NCBI GenBank assembly: GCA_002794785.1 | Contig: NBBA01000002.1 | Span: forward strand, 1,612,001 to 1,676,000 | Length of the DNA stretch: 64,000 nt | Direction of reading: 5' to 3' | From: Coniferiporia sulphurascens | Taxonomy: Eukaryota > Basidiomycota > Agaricomycetes > Hymenochaetales > Hymenochaetaceae | Shown here: positions 1-10,453 of the stretch, in pieces | Layout: every line of letters starts with the position of its first letter | How positions within the stretch are numbered: position 1 is the stretch's first letter | Program-made: the position numbers and the translations under genes | Notes under the pieces: generated by a model | What the model was told of the DNA's origin: nothing | What the model saw: only the letters and a program-made list of their open reading frames with translations | Database searches by the model: none

Positions 1-821
1 TGTAGGAACCTCAGTAACAGCTAACTGCAGATCCCTTGCTCAAGCATACCAGCAACTCGACCTCCTCTTCCAACAAATCGGTCTCAACATCAAACCGGCA
101 AAGATGGAGGCCCTCCACTTTCACCCACCCAGGCGAAAAACAGGCTACCACCACTGGGACACCGCAGGGATTCAAATTGACGCCGATACCCTGGTCCGCC
201 CCACCAATCCCCTGTGATGGCTGGGAATCTGGTGGGACGCGGGCCTCACCTTTAAACCCCATGTGGAACGAATGCGCTCCAAAGGCCTCTTGACACTGGC
301 AGCCCTACATATTCTCGGCAACACCGAGAGGGGCCTCTCTGCCATCCACCTCTGACGACTCTACACTGCCTGCGTGCACACCGTCCTAGCATGGGGTGCA
401 CCAGTGTGGTATCATGGACATCGACAAAAAACCCTTGTCAACCGACTACAGGTGGTACAAAACACAGCTTGCCATTGGATCCTAGGCATCTACAAGGGTG
501 CATCTCCCCAATCTACAAATTTTCTTTGTTCCACTCCCCCTTTCTTCACTTACTTCGAATATTTAAAGACCACTCATGCCCTGCGCTTATGGCGTACCCC
601 CCACTGTGTAGGACAGAAAAAGTTCAATCCTAATGCTAACACCCCTTTTTCACTTTCTTTGCAGGTCTGCGTCCCACGAGTCCAATGGATCCCAGCATAC
701 ATGCACCCCCCCTGGACAGACCCCCTTGCCTTCAGTCAAGGTCGAATCGTCTTCTCAGTCCCTAAGCAGCCAGTCTCAGAGAAAGTGTGTGAACACTATG
801 TCGCAACAGCCCAGGCTCTCT
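1..821 (+). pseudogene. LINE copy A, left fragment: reverse transcriptase end and linker
   Basis: This is ORF2 of a divergent (type 4) copy, entering from the left window edge. Translation gives the part of RT just after the YxDD motif (GLNIKPAKMEALHFHPP), the thumb (WLGIWWDAGLTFKPHVERM) and the conserved linker WGAPVWYHGHRQKTLVNRL. Two TGA stops interrupt it, near 215 and 354, where sister copies have sense codons. It ends exactly at a 13-bp sequence, gcccaggctctct, that recurs at 9760. The reading frame resumes there in the RNase H domain, so this fragment and 9760-11796 are one element split by insertion of B. It is dead, and would have been the catalytic protein of a fungal-type LINE. Confidence 0.9.
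809..821. repeat. Target-site duplication of copy B, left copy
   Basis: The 13 bp gcccaggctctct is repeated exactly at 9760-9772, directly after the A-rich tail of B. The host sequence on either side is contiguous RNase H-linker coding sequence of copy A. This proves that B inserted into A by target-primed reverse transcription. Confidence 0.93.
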
Positions 822-879
822 CATCCTTCTTGACCAGTAACCACCACCATCAACTAGTGCGGGCAGCTAAAACTCCCCC
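822..879 (+). promoter_or_regulatory. 5' UTR of copy B, presumed internal promoter
   Basis: This 58-nt leader is shared almost base for base with the 5' ends of H (25543), J (31501) and R (58684). It starts at catccttcttg and includes accaccacca and ctaaaactccccc just before the ATG. LINEs must carry their promoter downstream of their own start, so this short conserved leader is the only place upstream of ORF1 where it could lie. The promoter role is inferred. Confidence 0.55.
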
Positions 880-2896
880 ATGTCAAACCCAAGTGATTAC
901 CAGAATGCCCTCCATCACAACCGACCCACCATCCCCTCAACCTCGTCAGCTAGTCTAGCTGCTGCCAACATGGCTGCCGAAGCCGCCACCTCCGCCCAGC
1001 ACGAGACGACCCCCACCCCCTACTCACAAAACCCCCTCCTGGCCCCGACCTCCTCCCTGGACGCCCTCGCACCATCCCCCGCCATCAACGACTCCCAACT
1101 GGTGTCGGCCTACGACTTCACCGCCCAAGTGCATCTAGAGTCCAGGCAGGCATCCCGAGAGGGCTCCCCAGCAACCCCAGCAGGGTCGACACATGGCTCC
1201 AACGAATTCGGCAAAACAGCCCAAGAAATGGTGGTCAACCCCCATACCCCCCCACAACAGGTAGGAGGCGCAAGCCTCAGGCGGAAACACTCCTCAGCTG
1301 CCCTGTCACCCCTCACACCGAGGGGACCCCCACCGCACAACAACGACACGAACCCCACACAGCAGGGTTCATGTACACCCTTACCCGCGCCCTGGACGAC
1401 TTTGACCAGCAAACCAGGGATGCCACCACTGAGACAATTGACATCAAGGCGGCACAGTTCGTGGGCGATCTCCTCTGGAATGTCCAACAGACTCTTGCCA
1501 ACATTCAACAAGACAGGACCTACCCCCAAGACATCATCTACTGCAACGTGGTGATGGCCTACAACTTCGCAAGGGAGGGGGCGGTAATCGCTCTCCCGGC
1601 ACCCTTCGCCCCAGCTCACCCCCCCAGAGGACCCCGGCTGCAACCAGGACCCCTAACACCGCCCCCGTTACCCCAGAAATGAGAGCGCTGACTGAGGCAG
1701 TCAAGCGTCTGACTACTGACATGGCTTCTATTTCCCGTCAGATGGCTTCCATCAGTTCTAGGCCCGCCCCCCGACAACAACAACAACAACAACAGCAGCC
1801 CGCCCCCCAGGCAGCCCCCACCTCTTATGCGCAAGTCGCCACAGCAGCGGCCCCCCCAACAGCCACCAACCCAGCTCCAGTGGCCCCAGCTGCCGGAGCG
1901 GTCATCAACCTGGCACAAAAGAAGAAGAAATGCCAGAGGAAGGTGCCCCCACCACCCACGATGTATGCCAAGGATCCAACCTTGGTACTCACCCCCACAG
2001 TCAGCATATGGGCCGAAAACCAGAAGTCAGCAATGGCCCTGACAAAAACATCCTGTGAGTTCTTCGCTTCCCTCCCCACCACAGACCAAGTCCCGGTCCT
2101 GTCCTCTTCTTACAACGTAAAGGGGAACATCATGACCACATTCACGGCATACCCATCCTCCGCTAACCCGACCACGGAAATGATCATTGATCGTCACTCT
2201 GCAGCCTATGCCTCCCATATGTGCACAGAATGCATCGTGTCAGGGATTAACGTCCCCAGTGCATTCTCCCTTACCCCCTCCAGAGTCCGCCCCTGGTCCG
2301 CACTGTGCATCTCTATGGTGCTGTGCAAGGACTTCTTGTTCGGCCAGAATGGACACACCATTAACGAGAAGGCCCTCATGGCTGAAATCCAGCACAACCC
2401 GGCTCTCCGCAACCTCGACTTTGTAGTCACCCCCCACTTCGCCACCACCGAGGACCACCTGCTGACACTCGACAGGTGCCCAGTGGTCTTCTCCTTTGTT
2501 GACCCTGATGGGTCCATCCACAAGCACCTCCTCAAGAGGCCCCGCATCTGGATGTTCGGATCTGCCCTCCGACTCTCGGTCCCACCCGTCCGCCCCACCC
2601 TCACCCAGTGTGAGTGGTGCCAGGGCCTTGGCCATGGAACCAAGGGCTGCAAAGCCCAACCATGCTGCGCTGATTGTGCGGGTGCCCACCTGACCCACAA
2701 TCATCACAAATTGTGCGCCCACTGCACTACCGACACAGTGCCCGAAGGCGACACATGTCCCCACCCCCACCTATGCAACAACTGCAAGGGCGACCACCCC
2801 ACCACCCTGCCGGCCTGCCCCAAGAAGAGGCACTACTGCCAAATCGAAGAGGCCCTCACCGCCGACCCCACCGATGAACAGATGGAGGAGATATGA
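880..2896 (+). pseudogene. ORF1 (gag-like RNA-binding protein) of copy B, frameshifted
   Basis: ORF1 proteins of this clade bind the LINE RNA to form the ribonucleoprotein. The reading frame starts at 880 (MSNPSDYQNAL), shifts near 1340 and again near 1630, and continues as 1679-2896. It has a Ser/Pro/Ala-rich N-terminus, a glutamine run from CAA/CAG repeats (about 1770-1800), a KKKK basic patch followed by VPPPPTMYAKDPTLVLTP, a conserved central region (SSYNVKGNIMTTF), and C-terminal knuckles: CEWCQGLGHGTKGC (CX2CX4HX4C), then CCADC and CNNCKGDH. Its TGA stop overlaps the ORF2 ATG by four bases (ATGA, 2893-2896). Confidence 0.9.
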
Positions 2897-3660
2897 TAGA
2901 GAAACTCTCTGTCCTACAGTGGAACGCCACCCGCTCACTAGCGGCGATACACTCCCTGATTCCAGTCCTTACAACTGACCCCTCTCCCCCACACCTAATT
3001 CTTATTCAGGAACTGCCCTGGTATCAAATAGGCCTGCAACCGTCACTCACTGACCCGACCAGCACCCCGGTCCTCAATGTCCCCACCATCCCAGGATATG
3101 TCCCTGTACTACCACCGGAGGTCCGCCCTCAGGTAGTCACATATGTGTCCAGAGCCCTTCCTCCAACCTCATGGTCAATCCTCGGAGCCGCCTCACACGG
3201 CACCGACATACTGACGGTGGAGGTACGATCCCAAATCACCCTCCAGGTGTGCAACTACTACGGCATGCACCCCCCGGACCAAGAGAATGCTTCCCCTCAG
3301 TACCCAGGTGAGTCCTTTCTATTTTTGCTCCCCTCGGTGCTAGCCACCACCCTACTTGTGGCCGGCGACTTCAACCGTCACCACCACACATGGTCCAAAT
3401 TCTCTGTCCCATGACAGGATGACTTGGGGGTGCAACCCCTTGATGATTATTTCTGTGGACACGGCCTGTCACCTGCCCATCTCCCTGACTCTGACTCACG
3501 GCCCGACAGCAATTGCCAATGGTGCCCCATTGACATGATCTGGGCCCCACCCTCGGTCAACCCCGACTCTGTTTTAGATACGGCTACCTCCGACCCATCA
3601 CCACTGTCCGACCATGCTATCCTGCAGTGGTCACTGCCATTTCGGCCCCCCCCTCCTGTT
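2893..3660 (+). pseudogene. ORF2 endonuclease domain of copy B
   Basis: This is an APE-type endonuclease that nicks the target DNA. Visible motifs are LSVLQWNATRS, LILIQELPWYQ (catalytic Glu region), AGDFNRHHH (Asp-Asn), CPIDMIWAPP and LSDHAIL (catalytic Asp-His). A TGA at 3412-3414 stops the frame. Copy C interrupts it at 3660 just after the SDH motif, so the endonuclease itself is otherwise complete. Confidence 0.9.
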
Positions 3661-5048
3661 CTTTTTTTTTTTTAAATTATTCCTGCAGTATTACATAATT
3701 ACAAGCTGCCCCCCTGAAGGGGGGGCCCTAACTACATAACAATGGAGGTGCCCGTCATTGTGCATCGCACAAAACTAGGCAGGGGCTCTGCTCCCTGAGG
3801 GGTGCCAAAGTGTGAAGAGCCCCTATTTAGTGAGAAGCAACCTGAGAGGGAGGGATACATATTGCTACGAACAAACCAAGCTGGTGAGGGCAGGTTAAGA
3901 TAAGAAGCTTAGAAGTGGGAAGGGGGGGCGAGAGTGCCAGCCAAGATGTATCATGGGGAATTCAAAAGGCAGGCATTAATCAGATGGAAAAGGGGGGAGC
4001 ATACCTGTTAGCTCCAAAAGGGCTGGGTCCGAGTCCCGAGTTCAGGGTCCGAGCATACGATGCATGTATTCCCTTAGGAGGTCCAGGTCCATATCCTTGT
4101 CGGTAGGGTGGCTGTCAAGGTCCATCACGGTGAATGCCAGCCGGATGGCGCCTGTGGCGCAGTCGGACAGGCAGTTAAGGTGCCCCATCAGCTTTAGCCA
4201 GCGGCGCAAAACCGGGAGGCGGTTTTTGTCAGCCCACTCTGAGTGGTGGACTGGGAGAGGGTCCTGAGGTGGCCACACGCACTGTATCCACGGATGGAAG
4301 GTACTACAGCCGCCAAGGATGTGGGCGGTCGACTGCGCGGGCCAGGGGGGGTGGTTGTGCCATCTGCAATGTGAGATCAGGCCATGCCTGCGGCAGTAGG
4401 CTGAGTCAAAACTCAGCCAGTACCCCCCGTAGGGACCGGCACAGCAGAGGACCTGTGCGACTGTGGATAGCTCACTGCATGGGTGGTCGACCGAATGCAT
4501 GAGGAGCTTTCGAGGTCGGCATGAGGGTAGGCTGTGGACTGCCAGGTATTTGTCGGTGGTCGAGGCTAGGGGGCGGGCTAATGAGAGCATCCATCGATCC
4601 GTAAGAGTGCAGACAGCGGCTTCTTTTAGTGCGGATATGGAGGGTTTAAGATCGGATGGAGGGAGCTCGGTCGCCAGCTTAGCTTCCCTGTCAGCCCATT
4701 CATTTCTGGGGATGTCCGAGTGTCCAGGGCACCATACGAAGTGAATGGTGAGTTGGGGGTATGAGTCTAGCAGAGTCTCCACACCTGCTTTCCAGATGTG
4801 GAGGAGGTGGGCGCCAGGGGCGGCAGCCCAAGTGCGGAAAAGGTGGAGAGTGGTCAGCGAATCGGACAGAAAGAAGATATCTGATGCAACACGCAGTTGA
4901 GCTGGGAGGCGGTGTGCCACCCAGCCCGGGGCCATGGCGAGAGAAAATTCCTTGGCATCCGTGGCTGTGGCGCAGGTGGGGGATTCCAGTCGTTGTGACC
5001 AGAGTCAGGTGTGGCCAAGCATGGTGCAGATGGCCGAGCCCGACTTAT
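3661..5048 (-). mobile_element. LINE copy C, 5'-truncated, minus strand, inside B
   Basis: Read on the minus strand it starts within RNase H (KSGSAIC at about 5045), runs through the RNase H C-terminus, 3' UTR and hairpin, and ends in an A-rich tail at 3661. The longest open stretch is 4042-4935, with SDIFFLSDSLTTLHLF and WCPGHSDIPRNEWADREA. A TGA (CGA decay) cuts it shortly before the usual end. It is type 1. No target duplication is visible. B resumes at 5049 after losing about 180 bp relative to intact copies such as 29320-29502, so this insertion came with a target deletion. Confidence 0.9.
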
Positions 5049-5914
5049 GTCGAAAATGGAAGTCCTGTGGTGGTCACCCCACTGCAAGACTCTCCTAACC
5101 GCCATTACAACAGCCACCACCCCCCTCCAGTGCGCATCAGCAAGAAGAGCCTTCAAAAGGGGTGTACGAACTGCCAAACAACAGTTCTACGCAGACCAGG
5201 CATCGGAAGCGGATGCATCCAACATCTGGAACTGGGCCAAACGTGGCCTTGGCAACTGACCCACCCCCATCCCCTCGCTGAAATGGCAAGATGGCACCTT
5301 CACACAAATGGACAATGAGAAAGGTGAGCTTTTCCGCAAAACTTTCTTCATGCCCCCCCCGCCCAGGCAGTGGCCAACACCCTGCCGCCACCACCACAAC
5401 CAGCTGCCCCGCCCATACTCCTCACAGAGCTTACAGGGGCACTGTCAGACACATCCAACTTGTCGGCCCCAGGCCTCTCAGGAATAGGCTACTGCCCCCT
5501 GAAATGGGTGGTGGATGCCTACCTGGATGAGATACTTACCCTTTTCAATGATTGTCTGCATACGGGGCATCACCCCGCATGCTGGTGAGCAGCAAAAGTG
5601 GTAATGCTTAGGAAGCCAAACAAGAAGGACCCCTTCTTGCCATGATCATACCGGCCCATTACCCTCGAGGAGATCTTAGGGAAACTCCTCAAAAAGATCA
5701 TCACTAACCGGCTCCAATACCTCACGAACACAAGGGATTGGCTGCCACCTAACCAGTATGGGGGGCGTCAGGGACATTCGGTCTACGACGCCGCCCAACA
5801 CCTATTACAGATTGTGGAACATGCCCACTCAGAAGGCCGTGTTTGTTCGGTCCTTGTGGTCAACATCCAAGGTTTCTTCGACTCGGTACACCCCCAGCTC
5901 CTCCACTGACAATT
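5049..5914 (+). pseudogene. ORF2 linker and reverse transcriptase N-part of copy B
   Basis: B resumes after C at KMEVLWWSPHCKTLL and continues through SNIWNWAKRGLG, the RT start (VVMLRKPNKKDP, RPITLEEILGKLL, WLPPNQYGGRQGHSVYDAAQ) to motif A (VNIQGFFDSVHPQLLH), where the Asp before IQG reads Asn. There are stops near 5257 and 5586, a frameshift near 5365, and a TGA at 5907-5909 in the target duplication of D. Confidence 0.88.
5901..5914. repeat. Target-site duplication of copy D, left copy
   Basis: ctccactgacaatt here pairs with ctccaccgacaatt at 7243-7256. The single mismatch is a CpG site (CGA versus TGA), so the stop in this copy arose after D inserted. Confidence 0.9.
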
Positions 5915-7242
5915 TTATTATTATTATTATTATTATTATTCCTGCAGTATTACATAATTACAAGCTGCCCCCCTGAAGGGGGGGCCCTAACTACATAACA
6001 ACAGAGGCGCCCATCATTGCGCAATGCACAAAACTGGGCAGGGGCCCTGCTCCCCGAAGGGTGCCAAGGTGTGAAGGGCCCCTATTAGTAAAGAGACAAA
6101 GAAGAGGGAGGAATACATATCACTATGGCAATACCAAGCAGACTAGTGCAGGCAAAAGGGGTAGCTTAGAATGGGGAATGGGAGGGTGAGAGCACTGGCT
6201 GAGACATACAATTAGGAGTCCGAAAGGTGGTCACAAGTCAGAGATAAAGGGTGGGAGTGTACCTGAAAGCTCCAAAAGAGCTGGGTCCGAGTCCTGGGTA
6301 TGAGGTCCGAGCATACGACGCATGTATTCCCTAAGGAGGTCCAGGTCCATATCCTCATCGGTGGGGTAGCCATCTAGTTCCATTGCGGCAAAAGCCAGGC
6401 AAATGGTGCTGGCGGTTCTGTCTGAGAGGCGGTTCAGGTGCCCTGTCAGCCTAAGCCAATGGTGCAGAACCGGTATAAGGTTTTCCTCTGCCCATTCCGT
6501 GTGGTGGGCGGGGAGGGGGGTTTTGGCTGGCCAGATGCGCCGAATCCAGGGTCGGAAAGTTGAGCACCCGCCTAGAATGTGGGTGATCATCTGTGCTGGC
6601 CATGGTGGGTGGTTATGCCGCCTGCAGTGGGAGATCAAGCCGTGCCTGCGTCGGTAGGCTGAGTCGAAGCTCAGCCAGTAGCCCCCATAGGGACCGGCGC
6701 AGCAGAGGACTTGCACTACTGCAGAAAGGTGGTGACAGGGGTGGTCTGCGGAGTGGGTAAGCAGCTTCCATGGGCGACGGGAGGGGATGCTGTGTACAGC
6801 CAGATATTTATCGGCAGTGGAGGCTAGGGGGCAGGCCAGGGATAGCATCCACCGTTCTACCAGAGTCTTGGTGGCCACTTCCTTTAGGGCGGATATGGAG
6901 GGCGCAAGTTGCGAGGGGGGGAGCTCCATGGCGAGTTTCGCTTTGTCGTCAGCCCATTTGTTTCCAGGGATGTCCGAGTGCCCCGGACACCACACGAAAT
7001 GGATGGTGAGTCCTGGATGCGAGTCCAGAAGCGTCTCGACCCCCGCCTTCCAGAGGTGGAGGAGATGGGCACCAGGAATGGCGGCCCAACTGCGGAAAAG
7101 GTTTAGTGCCGTCAGCGAATCAGACAGGAAGAACAGGTCTGATGCGACAGGCAGGTGTGTTTGGAGGCGGTGCATGGCCCAGCCCGGGGCGGTAGCGAGG
7201 GAGAAAATTTCCGCGTCTGTGGCTGTGGCGCAGGTGGGGGAC
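5915..7242 (-). mobile_element. LINE copy D, 5'-truncated, minus strand, type 3
   Basis: The element has a (TTA)n tail at its 3' end (5915-5940) and a 14-bp target duplication. It carries only the C-terminal two thirds of RNase H plus the 3' UTR. The reading frame is open from the truncation point to the natural stop at 6231, with FSLATAPGWAMHRL, SDLFFLSDSLTALNLF, WCPGHSDIPGNKWADDKA and the Cys/His-containing ISHCRRHNHPPWPAQ. Peptides such as KTPLPAHHTEWAEENLIPVL mark a subfamily also seen in M. Confidence 0.92.
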
Positions 7243-9441
7243 CTCCACCGACAATTGTTGGACCTCAGTTGTGCCCCAGACATGGCCGACTGGTGTCTGT
7301 CCTTCATGACGGACCGGCAGGTGGCCATCACCTTCGATGGCACCACCCTCCCTACTGCCCCCAAACCCAACTTCGGCACCCCTCAGGGATCGCCAGTCTC
7401 CCCCATCCTGTCAACTATATTCGCAGGGGTAGTCCTCTGGCGCTTTCAACAAGCCGGCACCACCGCCCTGGCATATGTTGATGACCACTTACTTATTTGC
7501 ATAGGTCCCTCAGTGGCATCCAACTGCCACACCTTAGCCTGTGCATACCAACAACTAGACACCCTCTTCGGCACCATCGGTCTCAACATCGAAGCTGCCA
7601 AGACGGAGTGCCTCCATTTCCACCCACCTTGGCGATGCACCAGCTATGACGGCTGGGACACAGCCAGGGTACAGGTCGACCCCAACACCCTGATCTGCCC
7701 CTCAATCCCACTCCAGTGGCTGGGGATACAGTGGGACCCGGGCCTTTCCTTCAAACCCCACGTGGAGCATATGCGCTCCAAGGGGCTGTCCATGCTCACC
7801 GCCCTTCGCATTCTGGGAAACACCCAACGCAGAATCTCAGCCCTCCTCCTCCACTGCCTTTACACCTCCTGTGTCCGCTCGGTCCTTTCATGGGGAGCAC
7901 CAGTGTGGTATCATGGCTGCCGCCAAAAAACCCTGGTAAACTGCCTACAGACCATACAAAATACAGCCTGCTGGTGGATCTTGGGTGTCTTTAAAGGTGC
8001 CTCCCCCCACTCCACTAATTTTCTTTGCTCAATTCCCCCTCTCTCTTTCTATTTCGAATATATAAAGACTACCCATTCCCTACACCTCTGGTGCACCCCT
8101 CACTCTATTGGCCGTAAATTATTTAAAAACGTAGCTAACAGACCTTTCTCCCTTTCTCTGCAGGTCCGAGCCCCCCAGGTTCAACAAGTCCCTGCATACA
8201 CGCATCCCCCATGGACAGATCCCCTGGCTTTTACTCAGGGCAGGGTTCGTTTCACCACCCCCTCTACCCCGGTTAGCGCCGACACATGAAAGTCTTTCGT
8301 CACGGCGGTGCATCAACTGGGGTCCACCCCCCATGTCCAGGTATTCACGGATGGCTCCTGCATCAACAATAAGTCGGGCTCAGCCATATGTGCTATGCTC
8401 GGCAACACCCGCCTCCGGTCTCGCCAACTGGAGTCCCCCACCTGCGCCACAGCCACGGACACCGAGGAATTCTCCCTCACTACGGCCCCCAGCTGGGTGG
8501 CACACCGCCTCCCGGCTCAACTGCGTGTCGCATCAGACATCTTCTTTCTGTCTGATTTGCTGACTGCACTCCACCTTTTCTGAACGTGGGCAGCCACCCC
8601 TGGCGCCCACCTCCTCCACATCTGGAAAGCGGGTGTAGAGACTCTGCTGGACTCATACCCACAGCTTGCTGTTCACTTCGTATGGTGCCCCGGTCACTCG
8701 GACATCCCCAGGAATGAATGGGCCGATGCAGAAGCGAAACTAGCAATGGAGCTCCCTCCATCCGATCTTAAACCGTCCACCTCCATGCTAAAGGAGGTCG
8801 CCATCCATACTTTCATGGACAGGTGGACCCTCTCGCCAGCCCGTCCCCTCGCCTCAACTGCCGACATATACCTGGCGGTACATGGCCTCCCCTCTCGCCG
8901 ACCCAGGAAACTGCTCATGCACTCAGTCGACCACCCACGAAGTGAGCTATCGGCAGTAGCTCAAGTCCTCTGTCGAGCCGGTCCCTACGGGGGCTACTGG
9001 TTGGGCTTCGACTCAGCCTACCAGTGTCGACATGGCTTGATCTCTCACTGCAGATGGCACAACCACCCCCCATGGCCTGCACAGTCGACCGCCCATATCT
9101 TAGGCGGCTGTAGCACCTTCCAACCTTGGATATGATGTGTATGGCCTCCCAGGGACCCTCTCCCAGCCCACCACTCAGAGTGGGCTGACGAAAACTGCCT
9201 CCCGGTTTTGCGATGCTGGCTTCGGCTGATGGGGCACCTAAACCGCCTTTCCGACAGGACATCCGGAGCCATCTGACTAGCTTTTGCTGCAATGGACCTC
9301 AATGGACACCCAACCGATGGGGATATGGACTTGGACCTCCTATGGGACTACATGCATCGTATGCTCGGACCCAGAACTCAGGACTCGGACCCAGCCCTTT
9401 TGGAGCTTGCAGGTATGCTCCCTCCCTTCCCTACAGATTAG
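7243..9441 (+). pseudogene. ORF2 reverse transcriptase core and RNase H of copy B
   Basis: RT motif B (FGTPQGSPVSPILSTIF), motif C (AYVDDHLLICIG, both Asp kept), thumb (SIPLQWLGIQWDPGLSFKPH), linker (WGAPVWYHGCRQ) and RNase H (VFTDGSCI, TEEFSLTT, FFLSDLLTALHLF, WCPGHSDIPRNEWADAEA) are all present. TGA stops fall at 8287, 8581, 9133 and near 9274, mostly at former CGA codons. The end is the family terminus ALLELAGMLPPF. In an intact copy this region would synthesise cDNA and degrade template RNA. Confidence 0.9.
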
Positions 9442-9759
9442 TGACTGCCTTTCAAATTCCCTTGAATATGTCCTGGCCAGTGCTCTTGCCCTCCCTTTCC
9501 ATTTCTAAGCTTCTTACTTTAACCTGCTCTTAACCACCCAGTTTGTTTGTAGCGATATGTATCCCTCCTTCTCCCATTTTCTTACTAAATAGGGGCTCTT
9601 CACACTTTGGCACCCCTCTAGGGAGCAGAGCCCCCGCCCAGTTTTGTGCGATGCACGATGACGGGCACCTCCATTGTTATGTAGTTAGGGCCCCCCCTTC
9701 GGGGGGGCAGCTTGTAATTATGTAATACTGCAGGAATAATAATAATAATAATAAAAAAG
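9442..9759 (+). other. 3' UTR and TAA tail of copy B
   Basis: This non-coding stretch is shared by all copies. A T-rich segment is followed by a perfect hairpin at 9690-9708 (seven C, TTC, seven G), then cttgtaattatgtaatac, tgcagg and a TAA-repeat tail at 9735-9757. The last 150 bases are nearly constant across types 1 to 3, consistent with the part of the RNA that the RT must recognise. Confidence 0.85.
9690..9708 (+). other. 3'-end hairpin of copy B
   Basis: g-C7-TTC-G7-c forms an 8-bp stem about 45 bases before the tail. The same hairpin is present in nearly every copy in the window, with TTC, TTT, TTG or TTCA loops. LINE RTs commonly recognise such a 3' structure; that role here is inferred. 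Confidence 0.75.
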
Positions 9760-9894
9760 GCCCAGGCTCTCTGCACCAACTCCTCCCTGCAGGTGTTTAC
9801 AGATGGTTCTCACATCGGCAACACCTCAGGCTCCGCCATCTGTGGTATGAAGGGCGATCTCTACATCACCTCCCTCTGACTAGCCTCCCCCACC
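9760..9894 (+). pseudogene. LINE copy A, middle fragment: RNase H start
   Basis: Copy A resumes after B with SSLQVFTDGSHIGNTSGSAIC, the first catalytic Asp segment of RNase H. One TGA stop lies near 9878. It continues to LASPT and is cut by the solo LTR. The first 13 bp are the right target duplication of B. Confidence 0.9.
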
Positions 9895-10453
9895 TGTTAA
9901 GCTCAACGGTTACACGGTGATCGATGTTGGGGCTTCCTGATCGTCGGAACTGATGGTACGGCAACGGGGCTTCCTGGATGTCATAAGTCGAAGGTGATTG
10001 TCAATGGGGCTTCCTGATCGGCGATGTGGACGTGGTAGGCTTCTTGTAGCGAGTCGGGTTACAACGAAGCGACTAATGGCCGAGTGGCACACAGTAGACT
10101 GGTGGTAGCAGATAATGGGCTTGTATGAACAAAGAGCACAAGCTTAGGGCTTGTGCTACTGAAGTTACATGCTTATATGCTACTCTATGTGTTTGCTACT
10201 GTAGCGACTTGGTTAGGTGTGTTTACCAGACTGTGGAAGGTCATGGAAACTCAAGGACGGCCTTGGTAATACAAGTACGGTGATCAGTAAGCAAAGCACG
10301 TCATGATGGTGCAATAAGGCGTCATCATGGCGTCTTATGGTGCAAGGCGAATAAGGATGAGTAAGGCAGAGAAATGGGGGAGTTGCACTGACTGATGATG
10401 ACGAAGAGGAAGTGAGTCGGTGCAATAAGGGAAAGTAAAGGAAATTTGTAACA
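9895..10453 (-). mobile_element. Solo LTR 1 of an LTR retrotransposon, inside copy A
   Basis: A 559-bp block begins tgttaagctc, ends ttgtaaca, and is flanked by the 5-bp direct repeat ccacc (9890-9894 and 10454-10458). It is the reverse complement of the block at 20366-20925. No internal gag-pol sequence or second LTR lies next to it, so it is a solo LTR left by LTR-LTR recombination. Orientation is inferred from a TATAAG box that reads on the minus strand at 10172-10177. It contains several degenerate copies of ggggcttcctgatcg. Ty1/copia versus Ty3/gypsy cannot be decided. Confidence 0.88.

Larger units (their letters stand above)
822..9759 (+). mobile_element. LINE copy B, 5'-complete, carrying insertions C and D
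   Basis: B starts with the family 5' end (catccttcttgaccag, 58-nt UTR, ORF1 ATG at 880) and ends with the hairpin, a TAA-repeat tail and a perfect 13-bp target duplication. Order: ORF1 880-2896, endonuclease 2893-3660, insertion C, RT part 5049-5914, insertion D, RT and RNase H 7243-9441, 3' UTR 9442-9759. It is a type 1 copy. About 180 bp of ORF2 is missing at C, so without C and D it is about 6.2 kb. Many stops and two ORF1 frameshifts make it inactive. Confidence 0.92.

Noticed and set aside
1770..1800. Unstable CAA/CAG microsatellite as an independent feature
   Set aside because: It is the polyQ tract of ORF1, present in every type 1 copy with small length changes.
1679..2896. Glutamine-rich zinc-finger host gene
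   Set aside because: The same protein occurs in B, F, G, H and R, always next to ORF2 with the ATGA overlap. It is LINE ORF1.
8130..8165. Intron-like 3' splice site (gctaac branch, pyrimidine run, ctgcag) in every RNase H linker
   Set aside because: The encoded peptide NRPFSxSLQVR is conserved through the site in all copies and the frame is open across it, so it is coding sequence with T-rich codons. I see no matching donor.
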